Source: Chloroflexota bacterium
GTDB lineage: Bacteria; Chloroflexota; Anaerolineae; Promineifilales; Promineifilaceae
Length of the DNA stretch: 6,505 nucleotides
Direction: 5' to 3'
NCBI GenBank assembly: GCA_030599405.1
Contig: JAUVOB010000084.1
Location: 1-6,505, forward strand
Shown: positions 1 through 5,935 of the stretch, piece after piece
How the letters are laid out: every line of letters starts with the position of its first letter
Position numbering within the stretch: position 1 is the stretch's first letter
Notes under the pieces: generated by a model
Told to the model about the DNA's origin: nothing
Databases searched by the model: none
The model's input: the letters and a program-made list of their open reading frames with translations, nothing else
Translations under genes and position numbers: made by a program

Positions 1-29
1 TCGTCGTCACCGTGGAAGATGTAAAACAT
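1..29 (-). CDS. holA: Probable DNA polymerase III subunit delta, first nine codons only
   Basis: Reading the minus strand from the ATG at 29 gives MFYIFHGDD, followed by GA of the next codon at the window edge. Hydrophobic residues followed by a HG(E/D)DE turn are how DNA polymerase III delta (HolA) proteins commonly begin. HolA is the clamp-loader subunit that opens the beta clamp. The identification rests on nine residues and on recall of the family, so it is tentative. No good Shine-Dalgarno is seen before the ATG. A GATAAT box (minus strand, 104 to 99) lies about 70 nt upstream without a convincing -35. The 120 nt between this start and the DUF6391 stop hold no other gene that I can support. 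The gene could be co-transcribed with the DUF6391 gene or have its own promoter. Confidence 0.45.
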
Positions 30-149
30 GACGATTGTTGGCTCGTGAAAATCCGTTTACTTAGGCCGAATAATCTGAAAATCCCACAACGCGTGCCTAT
101 TATCCTTCTTTAGCAGTTAAAAGTGACCGAACGCAATGAATGTCGGATG

Positions 150-722
150 TCAGCCTATCGTATCTATTCGATACGACTTGACCTGCTTATTCCTCGCTTG
201 GCCAAGTAGAACTTGGAACAGGCGCGTAACAAGAGAAGGACTCGTGGGCTGAATACTTGTGATACGCAGTTCTCCAAGATTGGCGTCAACCGTATATGTT
301 TTCTGTATGGCCATACCCAACGGTCGGGCAGCGATTAAGGATATCATGACGGCCATTGTGGCCACTGGCAGCGCGGCGATCACTCCAGCCACTCCCAGTG
401 TAGAGCGCTTTTGTCGTTTCATTTCCAGGGCGAAGCTCGCCTGGGCCGTTAACGTTGCTACGGCCGCTGTCGTCAGGAGAACCGTTCCGCAAGTCGGGTG
501 TAAGCTAAGCTTAGATTCACCAGCCTTTAAGCGACGATAAGCATCTTCGACCGCATTGTAGACATCCTCGTCGCTGACATCCCCAAAAATATTCAAATTA
601 AAGCCACCCGGCGAGGAATTTCCCTGGGCGCTAAATCCCTTATGTCGTTCGCTCAGGACGTTCATGGAAGCGTGTTCAAGGGCATGATTGCGCCGGGTTC
701 GATCGATCAAATCATTTGACAT
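150..722 (-). CDS. DUF6391-like membrane protein of unknown function, 190 aa
   Basis: The protein begins MSNDLIDRTRRNHALEHA and resembles the DUF6391 family of uncharacterised bacterial proteins, recognised from the NHALEHA motif (residues 12-18), the NSSPGGFNLN stretch (35-44) and HPTCGT (75-80). Residues 78-100 and 108-132 are hydrophobic and probably form two membrane segments joined by a basic turn (MKRQKR). A polar tail of about 50 residues follows. The HxxxH pair (H13, H17) together with H75 and C78 could bind a metal, but that is inference. I chose the ATG at 722 over one 12 codons upstream (758) because AGGAGA sits 5 nt before it and homology starts there. The gene follows murE by 60 nt on the same strand and may be co-transcribed with it. 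Its biochemical role is unknown. Confidence 0.75.
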   Translation of the reverse strand: MSNDLIDRTRRNHALEHASMNVLSERHKGFSAQGNSSPGGFNLNIFGDVSDEDVYNAVEDAYRRLKAGESKLSLHPTCGTVLLTTAAVATLTAQASFALEMKRQKRSTLGVAGVIAALPVATMAVMISLIAARPLGMAIQKTYTVDANLGELRITSIQPTSPSLVTRLFQVLLGQARNKQVKSYRIDTIG

Positions 723-727
723 AACGT

Positions 728-733
728 TCTCCT
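728..733 (-). promoter_or_regulatory. Shine-Dalgarno that fixes the DUF6391 start
   Basis: The minus strand reads AGGAGA, then 5 nt, then ATG at 722. This is a strong ribosome binding site for the 190-aa form. The upstream in-frame ATG at 758 lies in a stretch with no comparable site. Confidence 0.75.
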
Positions 734-762
734 GCTTCGTATCCAGGTTTGAGTGCAACTGT

Positions 763-774
763 CATGTTAACATG
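763..774. repeat. 12-bp perfect palindrome CATGTTAACATG
   Basis: The 60-nt gap between the murE stop and the DUF6391 start contains CATGTTAACATG, which equals its own reverse complement. The symmetry does not extend beyond 12 bp. There is no loop and no T-run, so it is not a terminator. It could be a dimeric regulator site controlling separate expression of the DUF6391 gene, although I see no convincing promoter in the gap. Chance is also possible. Confidence 0.4.
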
Positions 775-782
775 CATAGTTC

Positions 783-2420
783 TTACGAGCCATCTTCGAA
801 GGTAGGCAAACCTAGATCGACCATCGGTATTCCCTTTTGGAAAGCCTCTAGCGCTGCACGGGCTGCCCGGCGATCATCCCATGGGTACTCGACCGTCACA
901 AAGCACATAGATTGCTCATGACCTTTTCCGCATATCAGGACAAGATCATTGGGGTGGGCCAAGGACAGGGCAAAGTAGATGGCCTGACCTCTATCTCTCA
1001 CCCGCCAAAAGTCCTCGCCTTCAATCCCGCCTTGATTGCCACACCCTTCGGCCATCATCGCCAGGATGCTATCCAAGGACTCCGTTCTGGGATCTTCTGC
1101 GGTTAAAACAGTGAGATCCGCATCTCGAGCAGAGATTTCTGCCATCAGTCTTCTCTTAGCAACATCGCGTTTGCCTGCGCTGCCAAAGACGGTGATGATC
1201 CGTCCATTGGCCATGGTTTGGGCGGCGCTGATAGCCTTTTCCAGGGCGTTGGGCGTATGCGCGAAATCGACGATGACATGAAAATCCTGCCCGCCGTCTA
1301 TTGCTTCCATCCGGCCACTAAGTTTATCAACGGCACCGATCCCACGGCTTATTTCCTCAGGTGATAGACCCAGGATATACCCTGCGCCTGCCGCGGCCAG
1401 GGTGTTATGGACGTTGAACTCGCCGACCAAAGAGCTCGAAACGGGATACCGGTCACCCGTATCGTCCGGTAGCCGGAGCTCATAAGAGGTGCGACTAGCC
1501 GAATAGCAAATCTCCTCGGCGACAATGTCGCCTTCTGGCTGGATCGAGTATGTGAATTGCTTTACCTGAAGCAAAGGCGACATCAATTCATACGATTGAT
1601 CATCGAGGTTGAGAAGCGCTGATTTTTCAATCCTTTCCTTCTCTTCTGTGTCGGATTTGAGATTCCATGACGGTCCTTCAAGTGCCCGGAATAGGCGAGC
1701 TTTTGCGTCGAAGTAACCCTGGAAATCGCCGTGGTAATCCATGTGTTCGTGGGTGATATTGGTGAGAACGGCAACATCGAACTCAATAGCAGCTACGCGA
1801 TGCTGTGCGAGACCATGGGACGTGACTTCGAGAACGCAGTGCGTCAGGCCAGCGTCGACCATCTTCCTGAGGTACTTCTGGATGACAGGCGCCTCGGGAG
1901 TAGTAACATGTAAGGCTAGAGGTTCCTCCCCTTCCCCAATGCTAGCTTTGATGGTGCTGAGCATGCCTGCCCGCACGCCTGCCGAACGCAGGACCTGGAA
2001 TATCAAATTAGTCGTCGTAGTCTTCCCATCGGTTCCGGTAACGCCTATCGTAACCAGGTGCTGGCTTGGGAACTTATACAAAGCAGCCGACAACCAAGCT
2101 TCGGCAATCGCCGAATCCTCTACCTGTAGGTAGGGTACATTCCCAAGTTCGACATCCAAATCCTCTATGTCGCGCTGCCCGATGATTAGGCTCGCACCGC
2201 CGGCGACGGCGTTTTCAATAAACGGGTGTCCATCTGAACCTGTCCTCACACGAGCTACAAAGCAGCATCCTGGCTTGACATAATCTGTATGCTCGACGAA
2301 GTCGTTTATTTGCACATCAGGTCCATCGTATACCGGTGGTTGAGGGAGGGACGTTCCCTCAACTGTTGCCTCCCACCTTGTCAGCATCGTGCTGAGTAAG
2401 GTGGTTTCGCTATCTTCCAT
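783..2420 (-). CDS. murE: MurE-type Mur ligase (UDP-MurNAc-tripeptide synthetase), 545 aa
   Basis: MurE ligases add the third residue (meso-DAP, L-Lys or L-Orn) to UDP-MurNAc-L-Ala-D-Glu in the cytoplasm, using ATP. Visible motifs in order are: P-loop TGTDGKTTTT (128-137), TTPEA (173-177), EVTSHGLAQHR (198-208), TNITHEHMDYHG (220-231), DAKARLF with the lysine expected to be carbamylated (K240), GEFNVHNTLAA (333-343), SGRMEAI (368-374), VDFAHTPNALEKA (384-396), FGSAGKRDVAKR (412-423), EDPRTE (442-447) and GKGHEQ (498-503). The three Mur domains are complete. The protein is about 50 residues longer than E. coli MurE. It departs from that protein at several motifs: TDGK for TNGK, EDPR for DNPR, and HTDY where DSR normally stands in the N-terminal domain. 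The C-terminal CFVTVEYPWDDR belongs to a subfamily I recall from Chloroflexota and Patescibacteria. The start at 2420 is preferred over 2438 because CTGGAG lies 5 nt upstream. No other wall gene is adjacent. The amino acid added cannot be read with certainty. Confidence 0.9.
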   Translation of the reverse strand: MEDSETTLLSTMLTRWEATVEGTSLPQPPVYDGPDVQINDFVEHTDYVKPGCCFVARVRTGSDGHPFIENAVAGGASLIIGQRDIEDLDVELGNVPYLQVEDSAIAEAWLSAALYKFPSQHLVTIGVTGTDGKTTTTNLIFQVLRSAGVRAGMLSTIKASIGEGEEPLALHVTTPEAPVIQKYLRKMVDAGLTHCVLEVTSHGLAQHRVAAIEFDVAVLTNITHEHMDYHGDFQGYFDAKARLFRALEGPSWNLKSDTEEKERIEKSALLNLDDQSYELMSPLLQVKQFTYSIQPEGDIVAEEICYSASRTSYELRLPDDTGDRYPVSSSLVGEFNVHNTLAAAGAGYILGLSPEEISRGIGAVDKLSGRMEAIDGGQDFHVIVDFAHTPNALEKAISAAQTMANGRIITVFGSAGKRDVAKRRLMAEISARDADLTVLTAEDPRTESLDSILAMMAEGCGNQGGIEGEDFWRVRDRGQAIYFALSLAHPNDLVLICGKGHEQSMCFVTVEYPWDDRRAARAALEAFQKGIPMVDLGLPTFEDGS

Positions 2421-2425
2421 GTCCA

Positions 2426-2431
2426 CTCCAG
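2426..2431 (-). promoter_or_regulatory. Shine-Dalgarno that favours the inner murE start
   Basis: The minus strand reads CTGGAG, then 5 nt, then the ATG at 2420. The alternative in-frame ATG at 2438 (six residues longer) has only a weak CAGAG about 7 nt upstream. With the inner start, the gap to the DUF711 stop is 35 nt; with the outer one it is 17 nt. Confidence 0.55.
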
Positions 2432-2455
2432 AAATCATGCATCACTCTGCTGAGA

Positions 2456-3655
2456 TTATTGAAAGGTGCGAATTGCGTTGAACTGCAGCCGGGAGAGTTG
2501 AGTCATCATGTGACCAATACCTTCATCTACGACGGGCATGACTCTACTGTCGGCGAAATAGTCGAAATCAAAATGCACGGGATCGCCAGCTACTAAGCCT
2601 GGCAAAGGCAACAGCCTGGCGGTGAGCGGTTTGTTGAGGCGGACCGCCAGCGCCCCTACGTCCATAAGGATCCCAGCCAGCGTATCCTGCCGGATATCTC
2701 CCGGTAATGGAACCGTGTCTAGTCCTATGCCACATACAGCAGAATAGCTTAGAAGTTCACCAACAGTGAAGCGTCCGTCACCGGCTCGCAAAGACAAGAC
2801 CGCGTCTTCGAGTACGGTTAACATCAGACCAGAGAAACCACAACTAGGATACTCTGCTCTCTCTATTGCCTCGGCGATAAAGGCCGCGCTAAACAAGCTG
2901 CCAGGTGTGCCTATCCAGGGGATCCCCAATGCCTCCATGGCTGCAGCAACGCTCTTGTCAGCAACTGGAAATGGCGCAGGTGTGAAGTCGATTCCGCTGA
3001 ATGGTATGTCGAATTTGGCTGAAAGATCTTCGCCGACTTTCGCCAACTCACCGGCCTCCCTTTCGATCGCTTGAATGAGGTTGCTCCTGGCTTCAACCAG
3101 GGTTCCGGCCGAGGTAATGGCCGTCAGGATGATGTCGGCCGCTTCAACAGCGATGGCGAAATGAGCAGGTCCTCCTCCATGGTAGGCGGCTGGGAATAAG
3201 GGCACCCCTGGAGGGCAATTAGCCAGGGTAGCTAGGTATAGGTTTCCGAAGCCATTGGGCTGGAGCACGCTCACGCGTCGAATTACCTCCGCCATAGCGC
3301 TGCAACGACCGATATCGATATGTCCGGATCGGTCGGCGATCTCAGCGCTAACGAACACACGGTCACTATTAGCGATGATCTCAGGAATCAAATCAAGCCA
3401 GCTGGCGTCATGGCGAAGCTGAACAGAACCCAGCGACACGTAGTCAGCGCCAATCTGCCTGCATTGCTCGGCAATCTCCTTAGTCTGCAAAGACGTGAAA
3501 TGGGATGTTTTCCACCATGATGGAAACGGCGACGTCGCAATCCTCATGGTTTGTACCGGAACATGAAAGGTGTGACGGGCTGATTCGAGAAACGAATCCG
3601 TCCTCGATGGCATGTTGTCCAGATCCGTAAAGAGCGTGATTGTTCGAATGTTCAT
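2456..3655 (-). CDS. DUF711 / UPF0210 family protein, 399 aa
   Basis: The whole length matches the DUF711 (UPF0210) family, which is widespread in bacteria and archaea and has no established reaction. Its fold has been likened to glycyl-radical enzymes of the pyruvate formate-lyase type. Recognisable segments are MNIRTITLFTDL (1-12), FHVPVQTMRIATSPFP (30-45), NCPPGVPLFPAAYH (146-159), TPAPFP (225-230), SGLMLTVLEDAVLSLRA (275-291), SAVCGIGLDTVPLPGD (305-320) and the terminal FDFDYFADSRVM (362-373). Cysteines C147, C272 and C308 lie in conserved-looking segments. There is no signal peptide or membrane segment, so it is probably cytoplasmic. The start at 3655 follows GAGAAGG 3 nt upstream. A longer reading from 3754 is rejected because the extra 33 residues are unlike the family and would overlap the divergent gene. 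It heads the minus-strand block and precedes murE by 35 nt. Confidence 0.88.
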   Translation of the reverse strand: MNIRTITLFTDLDNMPSRTDSFLESARHTFHVPVQTMRIATSPFPSWWKTSHFTSLQTKEIAEQCRQIGADYVSLGSVQLRHDASWLDLIPEIIANSDRVFVSAEIADRSGHIDIGRCSAMAEVIRRVSVLQPNGFGNLYLATLANCPPGVPLFPAAYHGGGPAHFAIAVEAADIILTAITSAGTLVEARSNLIQAIEREAGELAKVGEDLSAKFDIPFSGIDFTPAPFPVADKSVAAAMEALGIPWIGTPGSLFSAAFIAEAIERAEYPSCGFSGLMLTVLEDAVLSLRAGDGRFTVGELLSYSAVCGIGLDTVPLPGDIRQDTLAGILMDVGALAVRLNKPLTARLLPLPGLVAGDPVHFDFDYFADSRVMPVVDEGIGHMMTQLSRLQFNAIRTFQ

Positions 3656-3668
3656 AGGCCTTCTCAGT

Positions 3669-3696
3669 TTGACAGAATTCTTCCCCTGGTTAGAAT
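3669..3696 (+). promoter_or_regulatory. Sigma-70-type promoter for the CxxC protein gene
   Basis: TTGACA (3669-3674) is a perfect -35 box. After a 16-bp spacer comes TAGAAT (3691-3696), 5 of 6 to the -10 consensus. The predicted transcript start is about 3703, only 4 nt before the ATG at 3707, which would give a nearly leaderless mRNA. The promoter lies wholly inside the 51-nt divergent gap, so it also overlaps the leader of the DUF711 gene. I could not find an equally good promoter facing the other way. Confidence 0.7.
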
Positions 3697-3706
3697 CGCT
3701 TCTTGT

Positions 3707-4066
3707 ATGAAAGCACCTGCAAGTTCTTCTCGACGAAAAAAGCGATCGAAGCAACCAGATGGGACGACACCAGAGATTGCGACGGCCTCGTTTGTAGCCT
3801 GTCCTCGATGCAGTTTCTTTTTAACTGGTTACAAGTTGATTCAGCCAGATTTCATCGAAGCAGTTGAACATAGTAGCGACGGTTGGCTTAATTTAACTTG
3901 GAATCACGACACACGTCGCCTAATTCAGAAGACCTACGGCAACAGAATTGACAAGGACACGATCCGCTTCGAGGGAGTATGCCGGGATTGTCAGCGCGTC
4001 TTTGTCTTTGGTGCGGAGGAGGAAGGCGAGAGTGCCTCTTTCCGGATCGAGATCGTTCCAGGTTAG
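3707..4066 (+). CDS. Small zinc-ribbon-like protein of unknown function, 119 aa
   Basis: I do not recognise a named family. The protein has a basic, disordered-looking N-terminus (RRKKRSK, residues 9-15), then ACPRCSFFLTGY (31-42) and, 56 residues after the first pair, VCRDCQRVFVF (91-101). The pairs C32/C35 and C92/C95 are the pattern of a zinc ribbon or a split four-cysteine zinc site. Between them lies a mixed polar and aromatic segment (DGWLNLTWNHDTRRLIQKTYG). The tail is acidic (GAEEEGE, 102-108). There is no signal peptide or membrane helix. A role in nucleic-acid or protein binding is plausible but unproven. The ATG at 3707 is the only methionine in the reading frame. No Shine-Dalgarno is visible, which fits the near-leaderless promoter. 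Its stop is 7 nt from the stop of the convergent methyltransferase gene. Confidence 0.75.
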   Translation: MKAPASSSRRKKRSKQPDGTTPEIATASFVACPRCSFFLTGYKLIQPDFIEAVEHSSDGWLNLTWNHDTRRLIQKTYGNRIDKDTIRFEGVCRDCQRVFVFGAEEEGESASFRIEIVPG

Positions 4067-4073
4067 CCACCGC

Positions 4074-4865
4074 TTAAACAACATCGCTCTCCATAGCAGC
4101 CAATCTTTGGCGCACAGCCTCGAATAAGATAATCCCAGATGCAACCGCGACGTTAAGTGAATCCATCGGTCGAACCATTGGGATAGATACCCGTTTCTCA
4201 AACATCTGTCGTGCTGTTTCACTTGCTCCTAACGCCTCACTGCCGGCGATTAGGGATGACGGCTGTTTCCAGTCAACTTGGTCGTATTTGACGTAGTCAC
4301 CTGCGGCGGCGATCCAGTTTGTCATGTGGGAAGTTAATGAGGTTATCTGAGGCCAGCTGAGGCGATGAATGGCTACCTGTAAATGGGCACCCATCCCACC
4401 TCTGACCACTTTGGGATTGTATGCATCAACACATCCGGGCGCCAGAATCACACCGTCCGTGCCGGCTGCAGTCGCTGTACGGATCATCGTCCCCAAATTG
4501 CCGGGATCTGATATGCCATCTGCTATGAGGAATATCGACGGATTCTCAGGCAACGGCAACTGCAAGATGGGCAGGACAGTCAGGATACCTTCAGAAGTCT
4601 CTAGGTCGCTGATATCTTTCATCACCTCAGGGCTTATTTCTATTGCCTCCGAAGTAAGCCGGTCTAGCAAATGGCGATGGTTTTCAGAAGCGCCCCAATC
4701 CTCGGTAAAGAGAACAAACTGCGGTTCGTTCCCTGATTGAATTATCTCGCTCAGCCAACGAGTACCTTCAGCGACGAAAGCACGCTCCCGCCTCCTAAAG
4801 CGCCCACTGCTTTGCAGTCGACGGACGTATTTGATCCTTGGATTACGGTGGCTGACAATCACCAT
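4074..4865 (-). CDS. TrmH/SpoU family RNA 2'-O-ribose methyltransferase, 263 aa
   Basis: This is an S-adenosylmethionine-dependent SPOUT-class methyltransferase that probably methylates a ribose 2'-OH in 23S rRNA (the RlmB/TrmH group), acting as a dimer in the cytoplasm. Residues about 1-96 form the substrate-binding part (basic RFRRRERAFVAEGTRWL at 22-38). Residues about 110-252 form the knotted catalytic domain. Motif 1 is DPGNLGTMIRTA (120-131) with the expected catalytic arginine R129. Motif 2 is IAGSEALG (206-213) with E210. Motif 3 is IPMVRPMDSLNVAVASG (228-244) with the SLN triplet at 236-238. Motif 3 has R where RlmB has G, a variation seen in other members. The length is normal for the family. 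The exact RNA target cannot be assigned. There is no Shine-Dalgarno before the ATG. A weak TTGTGT-N17-TATGTC pair (4900 to 4872, minus strand) would put the transcript start on the ATG itself. Confidence 0.88.
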   Translation of the reverse strand: MVIVSHRNPRIKYVRRLQSSGRFRRRERAFVAEGTRWLSEIIQSGNEPQFVLFTEDWGASENHRHLLDRLTSEAIEISPEVMKDISDLETSEGILTVLPILQLPLPENPSIFLIADGISDPGNLGTMIRTATAAGTDGVILAPGCVDAYNPKVVRGGMGAHLQVAIHRLSWPQITSLTSHMTNWIAAAGDYVKYDQVDWKQPSSLIAGSEALGASETARQMFEKRVSIPMVRPMDSLNVAVASGIILFEAVRQRLAAMESDVV

Positions 4866-5006
4866 GATATTGACATAAAGTTATCTACTATTCCACACAA
4901 TGGAGGCTAGATCTCGATCGCGAATTATCTGAAAACACAGACAAATCAATCTATTTTACCCCCTTTGTGCCGATTGTTTGAATCTCGCCCCAATCAGGAA
5001 TCCAGA

Positions 5007-5036
5007 TGGACAAAAGCAGGTAACATCGGCTAAAAT
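5007..5036 (+). promoter_or_regulatory. Possible second promoter upstream of the CBS-ACT gene
   Basis: TGGACA (5007-5012) and TAAAAT (5031-5036) are separated by 18 bp, each matching 5 of 6 consensus bases. A transcript would start near 5043 and either carry a leader of about 240 nt into the CBS-ACT gene or be a separate small RNA. The match is good, but such pairs can arise by chance in AT-rich gaps. Confidence 0.35.
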
Positions 5037-5238
5037 GTGGTGACCCTGGTGCTCAAACTCAAGCCCTGACTGGCTGATCATGGTAAACACTAGAAGAGCC
5101 TCTGAACACATGCATCAGCAAAGGCTATCAGCTCCAGAATCCAGCAGCGATCCTGCAATCCGATCGAATCTGTCAGAAAAGTAGACGGTAATCACGAGGG
5201 ACCTAATCGAGCAGTGTGGATGACTGGTAACCGGATAT

Positions 5239-5278
5239 TTGACATAATCGATTGGGACCTCTAATACGAACAAGGAGA
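5239..5278 (+). promoter_or_regulatory. Strong promoter and Shine-Dalgarno of the CBS-ACT gene
   Basis: TTGACA (5239-5244) is a perfect -35 box, then a 17-bp spacer, then TAATAC (5262-5267), 4 of 6 to the -10 consensus with the key A2 retained. The predicted transcript start is near 5274, inside the ribosome binding site AAGGAGA (5272-5278), which stands 5 nt before the ATG at 5284. The leader would be only about 10-12 nt. The spacer contains the 8-bp palindrome AATCGATT (5246-5253). Confidence 0.75.
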
Positions 5279-5283
5279 CACCT

Positions 5284-5925
5284 ATGCTTGTGAAAGAACG
5301 TATGTCACAACCTGTCATCTCCGTAGCACCTGATCTGCCCATAATGGAAGCCCTGAATCTCATGAAGAGAGAGCAGATTCGCAGGGCTCCGGTAATGAAA
5401 AATGGGAAAATGATCGGCATTGTTTCCGAGAGAGATCTGCTTGATGCTTCACCGTCTGACGCGACGTCTCTCAGCGTCTGGGAAATAAATTATCTACTGA
5501 GCCGTGTGCCGGTTAGTGATGTCATGACGAAAGAAGTGTTGACCTTGGATGAAGACACACCCATTGAGGAAGCGGCGCGGATCATGGTTGACAACAAGCT
5601 CGGAGGCTTACCAGTGATGCGCGGAAAATCAGTGGTAGGGTTGATCACTGAAACAGATCTGTTTAAGTGTTTCCTGGAGCTGATGGGCGCCCGGGAACTC
5701 GGTGTTCGGGTCACGGCGATGGTGGTCGACAAACCTGGAGTTCTAGCGAAAATAACCAGTACAATCAACGATATCGAAGGAAACTTCATCTCCTTTGGCA
5801 CTTTTTCCGGTCGAGATCCTGCTCATCGAGAGATTACTTTCAAGGTATCGGGACCAAACCAGGGCCAGGTTTTAGAGGCTGTTACTCCACTGGTCGAGGA
5901 GATAGTTGACATAAGGGATTGCTGA
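5284..5925 (+). CDS. CBS-CBS-ACT domain protein (AcuB-like), 213 aa
   Basis: Two CBS domains form a Bateman module and are followed by an ACT domain. CBS1 covers about residues 1-55 (VKERMSQPVISVAPDLPIMEAL ... GIVSERDLL). CBS2 covers about 77-131 (VSDVMTKEVLTLDEDTPIEEAARIMVDN ... GLITETDLF). ACT covers about 139-211 (LGVRVTAMVVDKPGVLAKITSTINDIEG). CBS pairs usually bind adenine nucleotides or S-adenosylmethionine, and ACT domains usually bind amino acids. The likely role is therefore a small-molecule-sensing regulator in the cytoplasm, though its ligand and target are unknown. The architecture is that of the AcuB family, named after an acetoin-utilisation protein of Bacillus, but no acuA or acuC gene is nearby, so that function should not be transferred. 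The start is secured by AAGGAGA 5 nt upstream. The UbiA-type gene follows 62 nt downstream with its own promoter. Confidence 0.88.
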   Translation: MLVKERMSQPVISVAPDLPIMEALNLMKREQIRRAPVMKNGKMIGIVSERDLLDASPSDATSLSVWEINYLLSRVPVSDVMTKEVLTLDEDTPIEEAARIMVDNKLGGLPVMRGKSVVGLITETDLFKCFLELMGARELGVRVTAMVVDKPGVLAKITSTINDIEGNFISFGTFSGRDPAHREITFKVSGPNQGQVLEAVTPLVEEIVDIRDC

Positions 5926-5935
5926 TAGACGACTT

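Larger units (their letters stand above)
4866..5283. other. 418-nt intergenic region between divergent methyltransferase and CBS-ACT genes
   Basis: No protein gene is convincing here. The best plus-strand reading (5080-5184, 34 codons, MVNTRRASEH...) lacks a Shine-Dalgarno and any family resemblance. The region must hold the promoters of both flanking genes. A strong one for the CBS-ACT gene lies at its right end, a weaker plus-strand candidate lies at 5007-5036, and the methyltransferase side is weak. I see no tRNA, riboswitch core, strong hairpin with a T-run, or tandem repeat. The unusual length compared with the other gaps (7 to 120 nt) leaves room for a regulatory site or a small RNA. 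Confidence 0.6.

Noticed and set aside
3..113. Plus-strand open frame from the left edge (VVTVEDVKHDDCW...), 36 codons
   Set aside because: No recognisable family and no supporting context. The opposite strand gives a better reading with a HolA-like start at 29.
113..149. Possible terminator after the DUF6391 gene (CCGA/TCGG stem followed by TTTT, minus strand)
   Set aside because: The stem is only 4-5 bp with a bulge and a long loop, and the T-run is separated from it. This is too weak to call.
1741..2133. 130-codon plus-strand frame inside murE
   Set aside because: It is antisense to the Mur ligase P-loop region, with composition typical of a shadow frame and no motif.
3656..3754. N-terminal extension of the DUF711 protein (MLRSLFSSRRTCRC...)
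   Set aside because: The extra 33 residues do not resemble the family, overlap the divergent gene and its promoter, and the family start MNIRTITLF has its own ribosome site.
4060..4080. Bidirectional terminator between the convergent CxxC and methyltransferase genes
   Set aside because: The 7-nt gap and its flanks show no GC-rich stem with a T-run on either strand.
5080..5184. 34-codon plus-strand reading in the long intergenic gap
   Set aside because: It lacks a Shine-Dalgarno, any recognisable motif and any evidence of coding.
5115..5420. Minus-strand frame of 101 codons overlapping the start of the CBS-ACT gene
   Set aside because: It runs antisense across the promoter and the well-supported first CBS domain and has no family resemblance.
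4870..5911. TTGACATAA occurring three times (4870, 5239, 5906)
   Set aside because: Only the copy at 5239 has a -10 box at the right distance. The copy at 5906 lies inside coding sequence, so the repetition looks like chance.
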